DNA from: Anaeromyces robustus
Taxonomy: Eukaryota > Neocallimastigomycota > Neocallimastigomycetes > Neocallimastigales > Neocallimastigaceae
Direction of reading: 5' to 3'
Length of the DNA stretch: 45,000 nucleotides
NCBI GenBank assembly: GCA_002104895.1
Contig: MCFG01000203.1
Location: 1-45,000 of the forward strand
Shown one piece after another: positions 27,134-39,246 of this stretch. Within the stretch, counting starts at the first letter, position 1. Each line of letters opens with the position of its first letter. The position numbers and the translations under genes are program-made. The notes under the pieces were generated by a model that made no database searches, was not told the origin of the DNA, and saw nothing but the letters and a program-made list of their open reading frames with translations.

Positions 27134-27892
27134 TTATTTTAAAAGAAATTGAATGCCTATTATAATAACAACTATAAAAGCTTTGTCAATACCAGGCGCT
27201 ATTTCAATTATTGAACCTATATCATAAATATTTGGTTTCTTTATATTACAAATTAATGGACCACCTCTTTTCTTTTTACCATAATATATATTATAGCAGT
27301 AAACACTATTACCATAATTTAAATCAAAACTTTCAATGACTTTGGTTATATTATTAAAAATTTCAATTGTATATTTATTATTAAATTTCGTTGTATTTCT
27401 TCTTTTAAATTTTACTTTTATTTTATTTTTTGAATTATTATTGGAAATAATATTTAAATCCACATAGTCATGATGACGAATATAACTATAACTATATTTT
27501 AAATTGTTATATAAATCTTCTAGACCACCTCTACGTTCTTTATAATTTATAGTATATAAAAATAGTATATTTTCATTAATATCCCTTATTTCATATACTA
27601 CACCAGACTCATTAGCTTCACGACCAAAATGAAGTATTGTATGTTCATGTGAAATATTTTTATCATCAATTACACAAATATCATGGTCAAGAGATTTTGT
27701 GATTAATTCTATAGAACGAGTATCACTAATACTACTATTATTGGATTCAGGAAAAAGATATTCATCAGTATAAAGTTCTTCATCTAGAAAAAGGTTGGGT
27801 TGACATTTAATAATATCCTTTTTACTATTACGTTTACTTTCTCGAAGTAACGGTTCATAATCTGTTTCTGGTAACTTTACATAATTTGTCAT
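27134..27892 (-). CDS. Tubby/LURP-one/scramblase-like domain protein
   Basis: Single-exon gene of 252 residues with normal codon structure. The N-terminal ~60 residues are polar. From ~70 the pattern is VYEIRDINENILFLYTINYK, a Lys/Arg-rich middle (KIKVKFKRR), then GGPLICNIKKPN and finally IEIAPGIDKAFIVVIIIGIQFL. Alternating beta strands followed by a buried C-terminal helix ending in PG.D.A.I... is the signature of the Tubby-C-like superfamily (LURP-one and phospholipid scramblase relatives). These proteins often bind membrane phospholipids. No signal peptide is seen; the hydrophobic C-terminus may be the central helix of the fold rather than a membrane span. Pentanucleotide TTTTA runs flank the gene on both sides. 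The family call is by eye and moderate. Confidence 0.7.
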   Translation of the reverse strand: MTNYVKLPETDYEPLLRESKRNSKKDIIKCQPNLFLDEELYTDEYLFPESNNSSISDTRSIELITKSLDHDICVIDDKNISHEHTILHFGREANESGVVYEIRDINENILFLYTINYKERRGGLEDLYNNLKYSYSYIRHHDYVDLNIISNNNSKNKIKVKFKRRNTTKFNNKYTIEIFNNITKVIESFDLNYGNSVYCYNIYYGKKKRGGPLICNIKKPNIYDIGSIIEIAPGIDKAFIVVIIIGIQFLLK

Positions 27893-28088
27893 TTTATTTT
27901 ATTTTATTTTATTTTATTTTATTTTATTTTTATTATTTTCTACAATTTTTTTTTATTATTATTATTTTATTAATATAACAAAAAAAAAAAAACAAAAAAA
28001 AAATTATTTAAAAAAAAATATTAAATAAAATAATTCATAATATTAATATAATATTAATTTATTAAATTGTGTTAGAAAATAATAAATT
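27893..28088. promoter_or_regulatory. Presumed promoter region of the Tubby-like gene
   Basis: The sequence directly upstream of the minus-strand ATG is a (TTTTA)n array (27893-27930) followed by T and A runs. Poly(dA:dT) tracts are typical nucleosome-depleted promoter DNA in fungi. The assignment is positional only. Confidence 0.35.
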
Positions 28089-28127
28089 CATTTATTCATT
28101 CATTCATTCATTTATTTATTTATATAT

Positions 28128-28178
<51 letters not shown>

Positions 28179-28191
28179 TATATTTATATAT

Positions 28192-28258
<67 letters not shown>

Positions 28259-28271
28259 TTAATTTATTTAA
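28089..28271 (+). repeat. (TTTA)n microsatellite
   Basis: Plus-strand TTTA array preceded by a short (TTCA)n stretch (28089-28111), with two TATA interruptions near 28180. Confidence 0.95.
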
Positions 28272-29714
28272 TAAGTATTATTATAATATATTTTTCCTTA
28301 TTTTAGTAATATTAATATATTAAATAAAAAAATTTAATTAATTTGTTTATAAAGTTTAATTAGTAACTTTCAATTAAAGAGGATAAATAAAAAAAAAAAA
28401 AAAAAATAGAAACAAAAATATTTTTTTTTCTGTTTTCCAAAGAACACAAAATAAAAATCTGAAATCTTAATCTTAATCACTATAATTTTTAATCAAAAAA
28501 ATAAATAAATAAATAAATTATAATTAAATAAATAAATAAATAATATAGTAAAAATAAATTAATATTATTAAATAAATAAATAAATAAATAAATATTATTA
28601 TTATTAAATAGTATTAAATTAAATATTATACAAAATAATATTAAATACAATTAAATTGAATAACAAATCAAGAAATAAGAAAAAAAAGAATTATTTTCTA
28701 ATTCAGCAAAATTAATAGTAAAAATAATATCAATTTGAATAAATAATCTTCTAGTTTTGTTTTTATTATTATTAATTATAAATTATTATTATTATTATTA
28801 TTACTATTATTATTATTATTATTATTATTTTAATTACTTTCTTATTTTTAATTATAATTTATTAAATTATTGTATTATATATTTTTTAATATTAATTATA
28901 TCCATATCCATAATTATATATTAATTTTTTTTAATTTTGATTAATTAATTTTTTTTTTTTACTTTATCTAATTAATTAACTATTTAATTATACTATTTAC
29001 TTTATATTCTTAAAACTTTTTATTTTTTTAAGTAACAAATATTTTTTAGTAGTTGCTTACATTTTAATTAAGAATTATTCTATTACATAAAAAAAAAAAA
29101 AACTTCATAATCTAAAGTCTTATTATTTAAAATAAAAATAAAATAAGAAAAGTTTTTTTTACCAAGAATAAAAATTAAAATTAAAAAAAAAAATCATGAA
29201 ATTAAAAATTAACTATTTTAGGAAAGTATTTTTTTTAAAAAAAAATTTTTTTTTTTATTTGAATTTTGTTTCTTATTAATTATTAATTACAAAAAAAATT
29301 CTTAATAATTTTTATTTATAATTTTTAAATTTTTTATTATGAATTTTTGTAATTAATTTTTATTTATTAATTTTTTAAATTTTTTTTATTTATATTTTTT
29401 ACTACATTAATTGTAGTACAAGATTTTGACATCATTAAATTTTATAGGTTCCGTCAAAACTAAAGAAAAGCAAAAAAAAAAAAAAAAAAAATGTATGCAT
29501 CATATTTATATTATTATATATGATATATTATTAGAATATATTGTTATCATATATTATTGTATAATGATATTAAATGTAACTAATTTAAAAAATAAAGTTT
29601 AAATAAATAATATATAAATATAAATATTTCTTTTTATTTTTAAAATAAAAAATTTAAATGAATAAATAAATATAGAATAAATAATTAATTAATAATATAT
29701 AAATAAATATAATA

Positions 29715-29746
<32 letters not shown>

Positions 29747-30072
29747 AAATCTAGACCCAAAATTATCCATAATAAAATAAAATTATTTTATTATTTATTT
29801 ATAATTATTTATTATTAAGAAAATGTTCTAATAAAAAAAAATTAGAATTAATTATAATTAATAATAAATAAAAAAAAATAAAAATAAAATAAAATATATG
29901 AAATAATAATTATATGCAATGTCATATGGTATGATAATGCCATAAAAAATGAAAAAAAAAATTAAAATAAATAAACAAATATATGTATGATGTAGGTAAT
30001 AATATTTGATATTCAAAAAACATTGAGTATAATATAAATAAATAAATAAATAAATAAATTTATTTAAATATT

Positions 30073-30103
30073 CATTTATTTATTTATTTATTTAGTCATC
30101 TAT

Positions 30104-30182
<79 letters not shown>

Positions 30183-30205
30183 GTCATCTATTTATTTATT
30201 TATTT
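30073..30205 (+). repeat. (TTTA)n microsatellite bounded by two TTTAGTCATC words
   Basis: The TTTA core is punctuated near each end by an identical ttagtcatctatttatt interruption (about 30092 and 30180). This suggests that the array edges arose by duplication or gene conversion. Confidence 0.9.
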
Positions 30206-31344
30206 ATAATATTTATTAATATAATAGACTCCCATTACTGCCATTATAAATGCAATAAAATAATACTAAAAAGAAATTTATTTGATAAATTTTTATTTAA
30301 AATGTCCAATTCATGACTTAATTGGTAGATTTATAGAATAACATTGTATTACTTGATTATTCTTTAAATTTCATTAGATTATCATATCATCTTAATGCAT
30401 AATAATATGATTAATGGTACATGTATATATCATTTTATTATTATAATTATTAATTATTATTATTATAATTATAGAATAATGATAAATTAATAAACTAATA
30501 AACAAATAATATTAAATACATATTTCATAATATTTAATTTTAAATTAAAAAAATGTATATAATAAAAAAAAATAAATTATTCCTTGATTTAATATAATTT
30601 TTATTTATTCATTCATTTATTTTTATTATATAAATTTTTCCGTATTTTTTTTTTTTCCGTATTTTTTTTTTTTTTTTATAATTATAATTTCGATTTTTAA
30701 ATATTCAGAACTACAAAATAAATAAAAGCCAAAATATACTTCATATATATTTATATATAATAGTTTTTACATAATTTATATATTGTTTAAATTATATAAC
30801 TTTTTTTTATTTTTATTGATTATAATATATTTTATTATTAGTTATATAATAAAGAATAATAAATTTATTGTAGTGATATTGATGTTTTATTTTTTTTTTA
30901 AAAAAAAAAAAATTTCAACTTCATCACATTAAAACAACACAAAAAAAAATAGATTTTTCATAGAATTCTTAAATTAATTTTATAGAAAATATATTATTTA
31001 ATAAAAAATAATAAATTATCTTTATATTTAATTCATAATTAAAATTTAATAAAAAAAATTCATTATTACAATTTTTATATTATATTATATATTAAATATT
31101 AATTATAATTTTTTTTTTAAATATAATAATCATTATTTATATTTAAAACTAAAGAAACCATAAGATACTTAATATATTTAGAATTTTTTGATGTTTTTAA
31201 TAAAAAAAAAAAGTAAAGAAAAAAAAATAATAATAATACACACAACCTATAAAATGTATAATACATAATAATACAAAATAATTAATTAAAATTTAATTAG
31301 TATATTCATCATAAAAATGATTACACAAGTTACATCATTTGTAA

Positions 31345-31399
31345 ATTGACATTTTTATATTAAATATATATTTATTTTAATTAATATAAAAATGTCAAT
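31345..31399. repeat. Inverted repeat, 19-bp stem
   Basis: 31345-31363 (containing attgacatttttatatta) is perfectly complementary to 31381-31399, with a 17-nt A/T loop. Confidence 0.85.
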
Positions 31400-32727
31400 G
31401 TCCATTTATAATAAATTATTAAAGAAGATAATACACCAACTAATAATAATAATAATAATAAATCATCGTAAAAAAAAATATTATTTTATTATATCTACAC
31501 CACCATATTGATTATAAATCACTATAAATTATTATAACATATATGTAATATGTAATATATATTATTATATAATAATTTATATATTATAATAATTATTTAT
31601 TTTATTTGATTTGATTTGATTTTGTAATTTACTATACTGTTTATTTTGTTTTTGTTTTTGTTTTTTTAACATCTTGTAATTTGTTATTGTTTTATTATAT
31701 TTTTTTTTAAGTTTTACTCCTTTAATATTTATATTTCAATATTTATTAATTTATTTTTTTGTATTTACATTTCATTATAATGAACTATTTATTTGTTTTT
31801 TTTTTTTTTTTTATTTTGTTTTGTTAATAATTGTATCTTATATACTATTTAATTATTGTTTTTTTTTTTATATAAAAATATAAAAAAAAAAATTTCGATA
31901 AAATCGCAATGGTAAAATCGAACAATCAAAAAATTAATTATATTAATAGTATAAGAGGGGGGAAATATATATTTTAATATATTTAAAATGTATAATATTT
32001 TCCAATATTTTCCTTATTTTCAAATTTTGGTTAACTCTTTAATTTTTATAATCCGTTATTCTTTTTGAGAATCACAATTATATCTTTCAAATTTTTTTTA
32101 ATTTTTAAATAAATCAGTAAAATCGATTAAACCTAATTGATTTTATTCTATGACAGTGAATCAATTTCCCGTAAAAAAATCTATAACAAAATAAAAGAAA
32201 TAGAAAAATCGAAAAATTGATTATTTTTTCTATGATGGTTAAAATTTTTTGGTTAAAAATTTTTTTTTATTGGTTTTATTTACAGTATTGTAGCTTGTTT
32301 GTTTTGTATTGTATTGTATTGTATTGTATTGTATTATATTTTTTTTTTAGTTTTTTTTTTTGTTTTTTTTTTTTTGTTTTGTTTTTTTTTTGTTCTTTGT
32401 TTTTGTTTTTATTTGTTTCTTTTTGTTTTTTTTTTTTGTTTTTGTTTTTGTTTTTTTTTTTTTTTTTTTTTTTTTTTGTTTGTTTGTTTAAAAAAAAAAT
32501 AAATAAATATATATTACAGAAATTTATAATAATTTTATTATTATAAAAAAATCTATATTTGTTTACGATAGTATTTTTTTGAGTGAAATTTTTCAAAAAA
32601 AAAATTATAGAAAAATTATCTTTCTTTCTTTTTTCTGAAATTATTAAAATAAATATCTTTTTTTTTTTTTACTTATTATTTTTCTATTCAATAATATTAA
32701 TATTTAATAACAATTATAATATAATAT

Positions 32728-32956
32728 TTAATATATTGATAAATTTAAAGTTTCGTCCTGATCGTTTATTTCTAAAGAGTTATCATCATTATCATTACTA
32801 TTATTATTGTTATTGTTGTTGTTATTGTTGTTGTTATTATATTTCATATGATTATTTTTATTGTTATTATTTTTATTGCTATTATTATTATCGTTAGTTT
32901 TATCATCATCATTATTATTATTATTATTATAATTATTATTATTGTTATTATTATTA

Positions 32957-32990
<34 letters not shown>

Positions 32991-33342
32991 TACTACTATG
33001 ATTACTATGATTACTAACATAATTAATAATGTTACTGTTATTATTATTATTATAAATATTACTATCACTATTATTATTATAATAATAATAGCTATTATCT
33101 TTATAATAATTACTTTCTTTAAATAAAAAGAAAACAATAAATAATAAATAGCAAAGAATAATAGAAGATACTATTTCCACTGCTTGATAAATAGCTACTC
33201 TCCAAGAATTACAATCATCTTTTCTACATATAATATATTTAAATTTTAATCCAATTGCTAATAACAAACTAAATATAGTATATATAATAAAAGAAGGTGT
33301 ATTTGAATCTTTTTTTCCTGGAAAAAGGTCAGTGAATAACAT
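32728..33342 (-). CDS. Two-helix membrane protein with poly-Asn tail
   Basis: An open frame of 204 residues. Residues 1-80 look like real protein: a short polar start (MLFTDLFPGKKDSN), a hydrophobic helix (SFIIYTIFSLLLAIGL), a loop with two Cys (YIICRKDDCNSWR), and a second helix (AVEIVSSIILCYLLFIVFFLF). The remaining ~120 residues are Asn/Asp/Ser low complexity encoded by AAT/GAT repeats, ending NDQDETLNLSIY. I do not recognise a family. It could be a small integral membrane protein or the last exon of a longer polytopic one; no further exon was found upstream. Frames overlapping the repeat region in other phases are artefacts. Confidence 0.5.
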
Positions 33343-34071
33343 AATGAATACAAATTATATATAGACTTGTTTATAATTTATTATTATAAAAAATAGTAGA
33401 AATAAATAGTTTTGTTATATAATTTATATATTATTATTAATTATTATTGTTATTATTGTTATTGTTATTGATTATTTTTCATCATAATTATTTATTATTA
33501 ATATTATTATTAATTTATAAAGTAAAAAAAAAAAAAAGTAAAAAAGAAAAGAAAAGAAAAAATCTTTTTTTATTTTTTTTTTTATTTTAAAAATTGTACA
33601 TCTATATATATATAAATATTTTTTTTTTTATTAAAAAAATTATTCTTTGATACAAATAATTAATTAAAATTATTAATAATATTTATTTAATTTATGCTAT
33701 TATAAAAAAAATTAATTAATCTATATTAATAAGAAATATGGAATAAATCCACTTCGGTTGAAATTGTTTTTTTTTTTTAAATTAAAATTATATATATATA
33801 AATATAAATCTAAATTAATTTTTTAAAATATTAATAATAATTATAATAATAATAATAATAATTATAATAATAATAATATTTAAATAAATACATATTAAAT
33901 ATAAGAATAAAATATAATAAAATATAATATAATAAAATATAATATAAAATAAAATATAAAATAGAATATAAAATATTTTGTTTTTTTTTTTTTTTTATTT
34001 AATTATTAATTTTCTTTTTCATTTAAAATTTTTTGATTTCAAGTTACACAAAATTTTTTTAAAAAAAATAT
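33343..34071. other. AT-rich upstream region
   Basis: Noncoding. It contains AAT runs near 33845-33880, TATAATAAAA repeats at 33905-33960, and presumably the promoter of the minus-strand membrane protein gene. Confidence 0.45.
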
Positions 34072-34260
<189 letters not shown>

Positions 34261-34980
34261 TAATTTATTGATTTATTTGTTTTATAAAAAATTTTCCATT
34301 CTAATAATAAATAATTATAATTAATATATAATAAAACTTTTCCCTATATTTTTTTTTATATAATTATTTTATTTCTTATATTTTATTATAGTTATTTTAT
34401 AATATAAAATATTCTTACAAATCAATAAAATACTGATTAAAAAGCAATTTTTTTCTTTTTTTTTCTTTTTTTTTTATTTAACTATTTATTTATTTATTTA
34501 TTTATTTATTTATGGAAAATAAAAAATAATAAATAAACAATAATAATCATTAAACTATTAAAAAAAAGTAAAACATTCTTTTACCAATTAAGGATTCATA
34601 TTTAATTAATTCTATTTTTTAAAAAAAAAATAATGTATATTATTATTAAATTGATTATAAAAATTTAAATTTTAAATTGCATATAAAAAAAAATATTTGA
34701 CTTTTGTTTGTAATATTTTTTTTAAAAAAAAAAATTTTTTTTTTATAGAAATTTTTAATATATTAATATTTAATATATTGATTATAGAAAATATATTTTT
34801 AATATTTATGTATATACAAAAAATATTCAGAAATATAAAATACAAAACAAAAAAAATCAAAATATAAAACTTATAATAATGATATTTATAATTCTGAATA
34901 TTTATAAATTTTTTTTAGATACTATAGTAATTTAATATATTTTATTATTTACTATAATTTATTGTTCAATATATGAAAGA

Positions 34981-35015
34981 GAATTCAATAAAAGTGACGT
35001 ACAAATTATGTGCCA

Positions 35016-35040
<25 letters not shown>
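34981..35040 (+). mobile_element. Extremely 5'-truncated LINE 3'-end insertion
   Basis: 34982-35017 (aattcaataaaagtgacg... ...tgtgccataaa) matches the 3' end of the minus-strand LINE at 41305-42421 with only a few differences. It is followed by A9 and an (AT)n tail. The 12-bp direct repeat atatatgaaaga lies on both sides, at 34969-34980 and 35041-35052. Together these mark a target-primed insertion that copied only about 40 bp of the element. Confidence 0.75.
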
Positions 35041-35046
<6 letters not shown>

Positions 35047-35510
35047 GAAAGAATTGATGAATCTTATTTCAAATTTTCTATTTTCTATTATTAGATGTTA
35101 AAAATGAAATATCACTTATATCTGATTTATTACCATATACAAAAAAAATCCTTTTACTATAGATTTCAATCATTGTATTATAAATAATAAAATAATAATA
35201 AAATTGTAGATAATATAAATCTTTACTTTTTTATTCTATATTAATAGTATTTAAAGAGTTTGATAAAACGTCGAATCGTAAATAAACAACTTTTAGATGA
35301 AGAATAATATAATATGATAATAAAATATAAATATTTGAATAATTGAATAAAAATAATTGAATAATCGTTTTTTTCTTTTTTCTTAGTCTATCATTATATC
35401 ATCAAAATTACCACCCCGTCTAAATATTTCTGAATTTCTTCTAATTCAGTTAACATGTCTTTATAATTAATAGACATTTTGTTTCACAATTTATTTAAAT
35501 ATTTAAATAT

Positions 35511-35514
35511 TCAT

Positions 35515-35561
<47 letters not shown>

Positions 35562-35565
35562 TTTT
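35511..35565 (+). repeat. Short (TTTA)n array
   Basis: Plus-strand TTTA repeats in otherwise featureless A/T DNA; a similar short array lies at 34483-34513. Confidence 0.9.
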
Positions 35566-35884
35566 TTTATTTTTTATGAATATTCTATAATTCTTTTTAT
35601 GCAATATTACAAATAGAAAAATATATATTTTTATTTTTTATTTCATTGATAAATTATTATCAATTCTACTTTCTTTTATTTTTTTTTTTTCATTTTATTT
35701 TATTTTTTAATGATAAAAATTTGAAATTTATAAAAAAAAAACAAGATATAAAAATACTTTCAAATTTAAATGATTTAAAATTGAAATATAGAAAAGAAAA
35801 ATTCATATTAATAAATAAAAAAAAAAAACTGTCTATTGCAAAAGGTTCTATGTATGTGTATGAAGAATATCAGATTAATTTATC

Positions 35885-35932
35885 ACTCATATGCTCGCTC
35901 CATGTTCAACTAAATATTTTACTACAGTTTTA
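35885..35932 (-). pseudogene. Possible ankyrin-repeat exon relic
   Basis: The minus strand reads KTVVKYLVEHGASI and then a stop, matching the second helix and turn of an ankyrin repeat (xVVKYLVEHGAxI). Only half a repeat survives and no flanking repeats are found, so it is either a tiny relic or chance. Confidence 0.35.
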
Positions 35933-36244
35933 ATATTTTTTTTAATATACCAATTATATCTTTATTTATTTTATTTATATATATATTTCGATCCCAAGTA
36001 ATAATTAAATTATAATATATATATATATATTATATATATTTAAAATTCTTTATTAAAGTCCAATGTCTCACGAATTAGTGGTCCAAATGAACTAAAATTA
36101 ATATATTTTATAGTTCTTGAGATCAGAACATTCTAATGAACATAAAATCAAAGCGAAGCGGAAGAAAATCTTTTCAAGATTTGAGAAATTAATCATTTCA
36201 TTTTTTAATTTTTATTAGTTTATCAAAGGTAGGGTTAAATTAAA

Positions 36245-36372
36245 TTGTTATAAATTTATTTTGGGGGTTAATATTATTATTATTTATTATTTATTATTTA
36301 TTATTTATTATTTATTATTTATTATTTATTATTTATTATTTATTATTTATTATTTATTATTTATTATTATTT
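36245..36372 (+). repeat. (TTATTTA)n-like minisatellite
   Basis: Regular heptamer-type ATTATTT repeats, clearly different from the TTTA arrays. Confidence 0.85.
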
Positions 36373-36744
36373 ATTAAAATAAAATAATTACATTTTTAAT
36401 ATGGCGTATTTTTTAAAAAGTGTAAATTTTTGTATATTAAGTTGGTGAAATGAGTCACATCCGTTAAAAATTTATTTTTATTAGTCCAAACCCTTTAATT
36501 TTATAATTTAAATATTCTCTAATAATAAATTTCTTTTTTATAAAAAATAGAAATGTTAAGTGATTTTTGTCAATAACAAAATTTGATTTCAATTCATCTA
36601 TTAGTGAATTTAAACTTTAAATCCACTAATATTCATGACAAATATAATATCAGATTATTTATTTAAAGAATTAAGATATTATCATATTGTATTATTGATG
36701 AATATTTTTAAATAGTAAGTTTTATAATATAATATTAAAGTAAT

Positions 36745-37952
36745 AATAATTATTAGGATTCAATAAATATTAAAAAAATAAATAATTTGTTTTTAACTTT
36801 TTTTTTCTTTGTTATTCTTATTTTTAAATACAAAATTATTAATTGTTTTTATAAAGGAAAGAAAAATTATCCTTCTTTTATAATACATGAATTTTTATTA
36901 ATATAGTCTTTTAAACTATTATTATTATTATTTATTTATTTAATCTAATTACTATAATTTATTTTTTAATATAATTCACTATTCTAAATATTATATTCTA
37001 AAATTTATTTTAATATTAATTATTGTCATTGTTATTGTTAATAAATAGAAAATATTAATAAATAATATTTTATATTTTGATTATTAAATATTTTAGTTAA
37101 TCTATTTTAATGTTTTAAATACAGTTAAAATATGTATTATACTTTTTATATAAAAATACATTTAACTTCTGGATTATACATTTTATAAATAATTCATTTA
37201 TATTATAATTCATTTTTATTATTTTAATTTATTAATATATTTTATTATTAATATTCTTATTACAAATAATTATTAATATTTTATTTTATTAGGAAAATAT
37301 CAATATATTTTCTTAATAATAAAATATTTTAATATAATTATAAATATATTTATAATAGATAATTTTATAATAATAAATATTTAAATAATTCCATTCTTTT
37401 CCCTTTTCCCCTTATTCTTCTTTCCCTCAAACTTAAAATTCTGAATAAATACAGAGATAATTATTATTCTATATATTATTTAAATAAAGTATTATAAAAT
37501 TTTATGTATTGATAAAATAATTATTATAAAATATTAATAAGATTTATTGAAAATATTAATAAAGATATAGAATTTATTATAAGATATTAATAAGATTTAT
37601 TTAATATTGAATTTATATAAGAATAATAATTAAAATTTATTTATTATAAGAATATTTATTATACGAATATTGATAAAATTTATTATAAGAATATTTATTA
37701 TAAAGTATTAAACATAATAAATTTATTAATATCTTTTATTAAAAACTATAATTATATTATCAATATTTTATTAAGATATTCAAAAAATATTATAAAAAAA
37801 GTTTTTTTTTTATTTAATTTTAGATTATAATCTAACCCTTTATAATTATGAGTTTGGCAATAATATGTATTTAAAGGAACAATGTACCACGAATGATGCA
37901 GGAAACATGTATATTCATAAACAATAAATATAATTAACTTATATACTAAATA
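36745..37952. repeat. Tandem ~1.2-kb duplication, unit A
   Basis: Unit A aligns with unit B at 37953-39150 at a nearly constant offset of ~1,208 bp. Anchors are tattcttatttttaaataca (36817 and 38022), acatttaacttctg.attat (37159 and 38347) and gatatagaatttattataag (37564 and 38773). The last ~80 bp also correspond (tttggcaataatatgtatt against tttagaaataatgtgtata). The unit has no open frame. It carries the C/T-rich segment 37390-37455, which is inverted in unit B. Confidence 0.8.
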
Positions 37953-39150
37953 ATTATTACTAATGAATCAATAAAATTAAAAATAAAATAATCTTTTGTT
38001 TAACTCTTCTTTTATTTTTATTATTCTTATTTTTAAATACAAATTATTGATCGTTTTATAAAAGAAAGAAAAATTATCCTCCTTTTATAATACATGAATT
38101 TTATTATTATAGTCTTTCGACTATTATTATTATTATTATTTATTTAATTAATCTAATTATTATTATTTATTTTATAATATAATTCTCTATTCTAAACATT
38201 ATTTTCTAAGATTTATTTTAATATTAATTATTATTGTTATTATTATTTATTAATATTTTCTATTCTAATTATTAAATATTTTATTAATCTATTTAGTGTT
38301 TTAAATAAAAATTAAAAATAAATATTATACTTTTATACAGAAATACATTTAACTTCTGTATTATACATTTTATAAATAATTCATTTATTTTATAATTAAT
38401 TTTTATTATTTTATTTATTTTATTTTATTTTAATAATATACAGAATATTTATTTTCTGTATTTGTCCAGGGTTTTTAAGTTGGAGGGAAAGGATAAGGGA
38501 AAAAGGGAAAAGAGTGGATAGTATTATTTAATTATAATTATTTATATATTTATTATTATAAATATTTATTATTATAATTATATTGAAGTATTAAATTTAT
38601 TAAAGGTTAGAATTAGAAATATTAATAATTATTGTTATAAGAATATAAATAAAATGTATTAATAAAGTGTTATAAAATATTTGATATTGATAAAATATTA
38701 TTTAAAATATTATTTATTATATATAAAGTTTATTATAAAATATTAATAAGATTTATTTAAAATATTAATAAAGATATAGAATTTATTATAAGATATTAAT
38801 AGGATTTATTTAATATAAAATATTAATAATATTTATTTATTATAAGAATATTGATAAAATTTATTATAAGAATATTAATTATAAAGTATTGATAAAATTT
38901 ATTTGATATTAATAAAATATTTATAATTTATTTGATATTAATAAAATATTTATAATTTATTTTAAGATATTAATAAAATATTGATAATATAAAAATAATT
39001 TTTAATATAGATAAAATTATTATGTTTTAAGATATTAATAATATTATAAAGAAGTTTTATTAAATGTTAGTTTATATGGGATAAAAGGTTTAAAAATATG
39101 GGTTTAGAAATAATGTGTATATAAGGGAATATTGTATCAGGAAAGGTCAA
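37953..39150. repeat. Tandem ~1.2-kb duplication, unit B
   Basis: Diverged second copy of unit A. It ends a few bases before the tRNA-Ser gene at 39156. The segment 38455-38518 is the reverse complement of 37390-37455 in unit A, while sequence on both sides is colinear. No coding potential. Confidence 0.8.
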
Positions 39151-39155
39151 CATTA

Positions 39156-39237
39156 GTCACTTTGGCGGAGTGGTTAACGCGGTGGCCTGCTAAGCCATTT
39201 CCCTTTGGGAGCGCAGGTTCGAGTCCTGCAGGTGACG
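39156..39237 (+). tRNA. tRNA-Ser(GCT)
   Basis: Folds as a class II tRNA. The acceptor stem GTCACTT pairs with AGGTGAC (one G-T), and the discriminator is G at 39237. The D arm is TGGCGGAGTGGTTAACGC. The anticodon stem GTGGC/GCCAT encloses the loop CTGCTAA, with anticodon GCT at 39189-39191, which reads AGC/AGT serine codons. A long variable arm (TTCCCTTTGGGAGC) is typical of tRNA-Ser. The T arm is GCAGG-TTCGAGT-CCTGC. No intron. Internal A and B boxes are intact and a T run begins at 39240. Confidence 0.97.
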
Positions 39238-39238
39238 C

Positions 39239-39246
39239 TTTTTTAT
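39239..39246 (+). terminator. Pol III T-run terminator of tRNA-Ser
   Basis: The tRNA 3' end is followed after two bases by TTTTTTA, a standard RNA polymerase III stop. The T-rich array beyond would give many backup stops. Confidence 0.8.

Larger units (their letters stand above)
28272..32727. other. AT-rich noncoding stretch, 4.5 kb
   Basis: No convincing gene. It includes short TAAA arrays (28500-28595, 29710-29745, 30038-30058), a TTTA array at 30073-30205, a hairpin at 31345-31399, a less AT-rich block ending in a run of A at 29400-29490, and several ATCG-containing words at 31890-32215 that repeat loosely. The T-rich frame at 32290-32490 is low complexity. Confidence 0.5.

Noticed and set aside
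28500-30060. Possible CRISPR-like or regularly spaced repeats
   Set aside because: Only short TAAA/ATT simple repeats; no constant repeat with unique spacers, and the sequence is eukaryotic.
32217-32596. Overlapping frames rich in F/L or K/N
   Set aside because: Generated by T-rich low-complexity sequence; no domain or biased third position.
32844-33137. Frames of poly-Ile opposite or within the Asn-rich tail
   Set aside because: Alternative-frame readings of the AAT/ATT repeat inside the 32728-33342 gene.
36745-39150. The 1.2-kb repeats as LTRs of a retrotransposon
   Set aside because: They are directly adjacent with no internal region, no TG...CA ends and no gag/pol coding sequence.
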